Shown in pieces: positions 6,070-9,231 of a DNA stretch of 9,231 nucleotides. The position numbers and the translations under genes are program-made. Numbering within the stretch: position 1 is the first letter of the stretch; each line of letters opens with the position of its first letter. The stretch comes from Clostridiaceae bacterium (GTDB taxonomy: Bacteria; Bacillota; Clostridia; Saccharofermentanales; UBA5734), in assembly GCA_012727965.1 (NCBI GenBank), contig JAAYFZ010000067.1, positions 1-9,231 of the forward strand. The letters are read 5' to 3'. The notes under the pieces were generated by a model. The model saw only the letters and a program-made list of their open reading frames with translations. It ran no database searches and was not told the origin of the DNA.

Positions 6070-7101
6070 ATGCAGCGAAGTGTTTCTATAAAGAATAGTA
6101 GAGCTAGAACTATAATGCTACTTGGTGCTGCCAGCATAGTCGCGCTGGCAGCTGCTGCTGTGCTATCTATTGCATTCGGCTCACGTCAGATATCTGTTGA
6201 TCTTCTATTAGAAGCTCTTGGTTCATCAAGATCAACAGATAGCTCGCTTGAGGCGCGGATAGTTTATGAGAGGATTATTAGAACGGTTTTTTCGATGGTT
6301 TCAGGTTCAGCACTAGGTGTTTCCGGTGCTCTGATGCAGGCCGTTACGCGAAACCCTATCGCAGATCCCAGTATCCTGGGAGTAAATACCGGAGCCTCTC
6401 TGTTTGTTGTCATAGGCATCACCTTTTTTGGCTTAGGTTCTGCAAATCAGTATATTGTTTTTGCTATGTTAGGAGCAGGACTAACAGCTGTCCTGGTCTA
6501 TAGTATTAGTTCAATTGGCTCAGGAGGGGCAACTCCGATCAAGTTGGCTCTGGCCGGAACGGCTGTCAGCGCAGCACTGACATCTCTTGTTACGGCAGTT
6601 ATCTTGCCACGCGGACAAGGTATGGACGCGTTCAGATTCTGGCAGATCGGCAGTGTAGGTGCTGCCTCATGGGACAGCATCCTGCTGGCAGCACCGCTGA
6701 TCATAATCGGACTTATTATCTCTATAGCGACGGCGCCATCACTCAATGCTCTGGCTCTGGGTGACGATGTCGCAACTGGCCTCGGAGTAAAAACGGGACT
6801 GTTGCGGGTGGTATCGGCTTTTGCCGGTGTAGTTTTATGTGGCGCTGTTACAGCGATTGCAGGGCCTATCGGTTTTATCGGTTTGATGGCTCCGCATATT
6901 ATGAGACTGCTGCTCGGTCCTGATCAGAGGATACTGATGCCGATGTCGGCTGTTGCCGGTGCGGTTATTCTTACACTGGCGGATGTTGCCGGCAGGATGA
7001 TCGCACGCCCGGGCGAAATTGAAGTAGGGATTTTGACGGCTTTTGTCGGAGCGCCGATTCTGGTAATCGTAGCGATGAAGTCAAAAATGAAGGTGATATG
7101 A
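6070..7101 (+). CDS. iron-siderophore ABC transporter permease (FecCD family), first subunit
   Basis: This 343-residue inner-membrane subunit is strongly hydrophobic throughout, consistent with the roughly ten helices of the FecCD/BtuC fold. Family landmarks include GSALGVSGALMQ (79-90) running into RNPIADPSILGVNTG (94-108), and the cytoplasmic coupling region GPIGFIGLMAPHIMRLL (265-281) that contacts the ATPase. The length is typical. It begins 22 nt after the lipoprotein stop, behind a weak GGAAGTGA-like ribosome binding site 12 nt away. The stop at 7099-7101 is one base from the start of the second permease, so the two are surely cotranscribed and probably pair as a heterodimer. Confidence 0.94.
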   Translation: MQRSVSIKNSRARTIMLLGAASIVALAAAAVLSIAFGSRQISVDLLLEALGSSRSTDSSLEARIVYERIIRTVFSMVSGSALGVSGALMQAVTRNPIADPSILGVNTGASLFVVIGITFFGLGSANQYIVFAMLGAGLTAVLVYSISSIGSGGATPIKLALAGTAVSAALTSLVTAVILPRGQGMDAFRFWQIGSVGAASWDSILLAAPLIIIGLIISIATAPSLNALALGDDVATGLGVKTGLLRVVSAFAGVVLCGAVTAIAGPIGFIGLMAPHIMRLLLGPDQRILMPMSAVAGAVILTLADVAGRMIARPGEIEVGILTAFVGAPILVIVAMKSKMKVI

Positions 7102-7102
7102 T

Positions 7103-8134
7103 ATGGCTTCTATTACGGCGCAGGAAATAGAGCTGGGAAGAAGAGACAGGGCTGCAAGATGGATGCTGGTTGTATCGATTCTTGCCTTGCTTGCAATAGT
7201 GCTGGCCATTTTGATTTTAGTTATTGGCAATAATTCGTATTCGCTCGCCACCATTTTCAGAGTTCTTGTTGGTGAAGAAATAGCAGGGGCATCCTTTGCG
7301 ATCAGGACTCTCAGACTTCCGCGTATGCTGGCCGCAGTTCTGGCCGGTTTCGCATTCGGTATGTCTGGCAGTGTCTTCCAGACTCTTCTGAGAAATCCTC
7401 TGGCAAGTCCCAATATTATTGGAATCACCTCGGGCTCCAGCGCTGCGGCTGTGTTTTTTATTCTGGTGCTGCGGACAAGCGGAACTGCCGCGTCGGCTGC
7501 ATCAGTAGCTGCCGGTTTGATCGTGACAGCTCTGATTTACATTTTGTCTCAGGGCGGAGGCTTCTCGGGCGGCAAATTGATTCTAATCGGTATCGGCATC
7601 CAGGCGATGCTGAACGCGCTTATCTCATATATGCTGCAGCAAGCCGCCAGCAACGATGCGCCATCAGCCATGCGCTGGCTCAGCGGCAGTCTGAATGCTG
7701 TCAAGCTGACAGATATTGTACCGCTTGGCCTGACAATGATACTGGCGGTGCCTCTGATACTGCTGCTTAGCCGAAGTTTGTCTATTATGGAACTAGGTGA
7801 GCAATCGGCATTGACGCTGGGAGTCAGAACAAATCTGACCAGAATACTTATTGTGATCGCCGCTGTTTGTTTGTTGGCTTTTGCCACTGTAGCGACTGGA
7901 CCAATTGCATTTGTTTCTTTTCTGGCCGGACCGATCGCCAAGAGACTCAGTGGCAGCTCTTTGCCGCATACTCTGCCGGCTGGCTTCATTGGGGCGATAT
8001 TAGTTCTCGCGGGCGACCTGATCGGCCAAAATGCTTTTGCCATCAGACTGCCTGTTGGTGTGATTACAGGAATCATCGGGGCGCCTTATCTGATTTATCT
8101 ATTGATAAGGACATATAAGATAGGAGAAGCATAA
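7103..8134 (+). CDS. iron-siderophore ABC transporter permease (FecCD family), second subunit
   Basis: The partner permease is also 343 residues long and many-helix. It has the FecCD signatures LRLPRMLAAVLAGFAFGMSG (70-89) and LLRNPLASPNIIGITSG (95-111). Its coupling loop reads TGPIAFVSFLAGPIAKRL (265-282), with Gly-Pro where the first permease has the common Pro-His. This form is, to my recollection, frequent in actinobacterial FecD-like subunits. An 18-residue polar N-terminus precedes the first helix. AAGGTGA at 7090-7096 lies 6 nt upstream of the ATG. The stop overlaps the ATPase start by one base (TAATG). Confidence 0.94.
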   Translation: MASITAQEIELGRRDRAARWMLVVSILALLAIVLAILILVIGNNSYSLATIFRVLVGEEIAGASFAIRTLRLPRMLAAVLAGFAFGMSGSVFQTLLRNPLASPNIIGITSGSSAAAVFFILVLRTSGTAASAASVAAGLIVTALIYILSQGGGFSGGKLILIGIGIQAMLNALISYMLQQAASNDAPSAMRWLSGSLNAVKLTDIVPLGLTMILAVPLILLLSRSLSIMELGEQSALTLGVRTNLTRILIVIAAVCLLAFATVATGPIAFVSFLAGPIAKRLSGSSLPHTLPAGFIGAILVLAGDLIGQNAFAIRLPVGVITGIIGAPYLIYLLIRTYKIGEA

Positions 8135-9033
8135 TGGATAAGCACATATTTTATGCGGAGAATCTAACATCGGGCTATGATGGTAAGATCGTAGTCGATG
8201 ATGTCAGCATCGCGATTCCAGATGGCAAGATCAGCGTAATTCTTGGCGCAAATGCCAGCGGTAAATCGACACTGCTGAAAACCTTGGTCAGACTGATCAA
8301 GCCGATCGAAGGCGCAGTCAAGTTGGATGGCAGCCAGATCGATTCAGTTCCATCCAGGAAGCTGGCCCGAACGATAGGTTTTTTACCTCAATCACCAATC
8401 GTTCCGGAAGGTATTGTGGTCGCTGATCTCGTTGGCCGCGGCCGCTTCCCGCATCAAAGCTTCCTCAAGGGCTGGTCCAGGAAGGATTCTGAGGCAGTTG
8501 CTCAGGCGCTCGATATTATGGGGATCGCTGACTTGGCTGATAGATCGATAGATGAGCTCTCGGGCGGTCAGCGTCAACGTGTCTGGATCGCTATGGCCCT
8601 TGCTCAACAGACCGATATCCTGATGCTGGACGAGCCAACGACCTATCTGGATATTACCTATCAGGTCGAGATTCTCGATCTTCTGACAGATCTCAACCGC
8701 AGAACCGGAACGACAATAGTCATGGTACTGCATGATATCAATCTCTCCGCCCGCTATGCGGATCATCTTTTTGTAATGCGTGCCGGCCGCTTGATCGCGG
8801 AAGGATCCCCGCAGGAGGTTATAACTAGCAAACTGGTAAAAGCCGCCTTCTCACTTGAGAGTGATATTTACCTCGATCCTATCTCCGGCTCGCCTATGCT
8901 TGTACCGAAGGGCAGACATCATGCGCGCAGAAATCGCAATGCTCAATGCGCCATGTACACAAAAAGTCCACAATTCCCTGCTAATATCGTACTAAAACGA
9001 TATGAATTATCAGAAAACAAACATGTAGTCTGA
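8134..9033 (+). CDS. iron-siderophore ABC transporter ATP-binding protein (FecE/FhuC type)
   Basis: This cytoplasmic ATPase powers the importer. All elements are visible: Walker A GANASGKST (38-46), Q-loop Gln86 in FLPQSP, signature LSGGQRQR (142-149), Walker B ILMLDE (162-167) with catalytic Glu167, D-loop TYLD (170-173) and switch His200 in VLHD. Walker A departs from the common GPNGSGKST at two non-catalytic positions. The normal family C-terminus, DPISGSPMLVPKGRH, ends at 262. The protein then runs on for 37 residues, basic and without recognised domain, which is unusual. AGGAG at 8122-8126 lies 7 nt before the ATG, which overlaps the preceding stop by one base. It is the last gene of the four-gene operon; no clear terminator follows it. 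Confidence 0.94.
   Translation: MDKHIFYAENLTSGYDGKIVVDDVSIAIPDGKISVILGANASGKSTLLKTLVRLIKPIEGAVKLDGSQIDSVPSRKLARTIGFLPQSPIVPEGIVVADLVGRGRFPHQSFLKGWSRKDSEAVAQALDIMGIADLADRSIDELSGGQRQRVWIAMALAQQTDILMLDEPTTYLDITYQVEILDLLTDLNRRTGTTIVMVLHDINLSARYADHLFVMRAGRLIAEGSPQEVITSKLVKAAFSLESDIYLDPISGSPMLVPKGRHHARRNRNAQCAMYTKSPQFPANIVLKRYELSENKHVV
8984..9003. repeat. 7-bp inverted repeat in the ATPase C-terminal extension
   Basis: ATATCGT (8984-8990) and ACGATAT (8997-9003) are perfect complements separated by 6 nt. The hairpin lies within the codons of the unusual C-terminal tail and is not followed by a T-run, so it is not a standard terminator. It could be a former noncoding element captured by loss of an earlier stop, or chance. 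Confidence 0.4.
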
Positions 9034-9114
9034 TGATCCGGGGGCATTATGAAAAGAATTTAAGCATATTTGTGATATTTAACAGTCTGTTAGTGATAGC
9101 CTGCAGTTAGAGAA

Positions 9115-9162
9115 AATGTTAACATAAATCTTATGGGTCAAACCATGAATGTTAACACAAAT
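9115..9162. promoter_or_regulatory. paired GTTAAC-centred 15-mers upstream of the last gene
   Basis: AATGTTAACATAAAT (9115-9129) and AATGTTAACACAAAT (9148-9162) differ at one base and are exactly 33 bp apart, about three helical turns. Between them lies a small inverted pair, ATGG (9133-9136) and CCAT (9143-9146). The arrangement suits a regulator binding one face of the helix upstream of the gene at 9183. I see no convincing sigma-A promoter in the 149-nt spacer (9034-9182), so whether the sites act as operators or as part of a promoter is open. Confidence 0.5.
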
Positions 9163-9182
9163 AACAGCAGCAAGGAGATCAC

Positions 9183-9231
9183 ATGTCTTACTTCGTCAAG
9201 GATCGAAGCTTCTACAACGACCTCTTGAGAA
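9183..9231 (+). CDS. start of a truncated gene, possibly a MATE-family exporter
   Basis: An ATG at 9183, preceded by AGGAG at 9173-9177 with a 5-nt spacer, opens a frame that remains open to the window edge. Only 16 residues are available: MSYFVKDRSFYNDLLR. The F-V-K-D-(K/R)-S-F-Y pattern resembles the N-terminus that I recall for many clostridial MATE-family multidrug/sodium antiporters, just before their first helix. This rests on very little sequence: the coding call is good, the product call tentative. It follows the importer operon by 149 nt in the same direction. Confidence 0.6.
   Translation, partial: MSYFVKDRSFYNDLLR

Noticed and set aside
7549..8076. 175-codon leftward open frame
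   Set aside because: It is opposite the second permease, which has full family signatures; the length reflects codon bias on the other strand.
7867..8118. Open frame of 83 codons on the plus strand
   Set aside because: It lies wholly inside the second permease gene in another frame, has no ribosome binding site, and shows no recognisable protein features.
9033..9063. Ten-codon frame overlapping the ATPase stop
   Set aside because: It is too short, with no ribosome binding site or recognisable content.
1..9231. CRISPR array, tRNA, rRNA, riboswitch or insertion sequence
   Set aside because: I saw no regularly spaced direct repeats of CRISPR type, no tRNA-like cloverleaf, no conserved riboswitch core, and no transposase or terminal inverted repeats with target duplications.

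Overview
The window looks like a chromosomal segment of a Bacillota organism, most likely a clostridial lineage. The reasons are an adjacent SigI sigma factor and RsgI anti-sigma pair (a Bacillota hallmark), strong AGGAGG-type ribosome binding sites, tight gene packing, and moderate GC that by eye rises toward the right-hand third. I cannot name a genus. No rRNA, tRNA, CRISPR array, insertion sequence or phage gene is visible.

Left part (1-3540). A GNAT acetyltransferase gene runs leftward (12-554). Diverging from it is a compact rightward cluster: a possible 39-codon leader ORF (628-747), a tocopherol-cyclase-family protein (744-1661), sigI (1674-2339) and rsgI (2336-3457). The junctions are an ATGA overlap, a 12-nt gap and another ATGA overlap, so the set looks like one transcription unit. 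SigI is expected to be held at the membrane by RsgI. RsgI has the cytoplasmic anti-sigma domain, one transmembrane helix, the Asn-Pro site of the conserved juxtamembrane segment, and a disordered extracellular tail that includes four 19-residue repeats. A strong hairpin terminator (3494-3532) closes the unit.

Middle (3526-4943). A leftward gene encodes a membrane diguanylate cyclase with about seven N-terminal transmembrane segments and an intact GGDEF motif but no inhibitory RxxD site. A ribosome binding site shows that translation begins at 4635 rather than at the ATG 15 nt upstream. The 308-nt divergent intergenic region holds a good sigma-A-type promoter for the next operon, a palindromic GTTAAC-N4-GTTAAC element just downstream of it, and other inverted repeats.

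Right part (4944-9033). Four tightly spaced genes form a complete FecBCDE-type iron-siderophore (or related metal chelate) ABC importer: binding lipoprotein, two FecCD permeases and the ATPase. Several sequence details resemble the type I recall from actinobacteria, and the operator-like element contains a DtxR/IdeR-like half-site. I infer iron-responsive control. After a 149-nt spacer carrying two near-identical GTTAAC-centred 15-mers 33 bp apart, another rightward gene begins at 9183 and is cut by the window edge; its first 16 residues resemble the start of MATE-family exporters.

The strongest leads are the tocopherol-cyclase-like gene embedded in a sigI-rsgI operon, the repeat-bearing RsgI sensor tail, and the concentration of all five GTTAAC hexamers that I found in just two intergenic regions.
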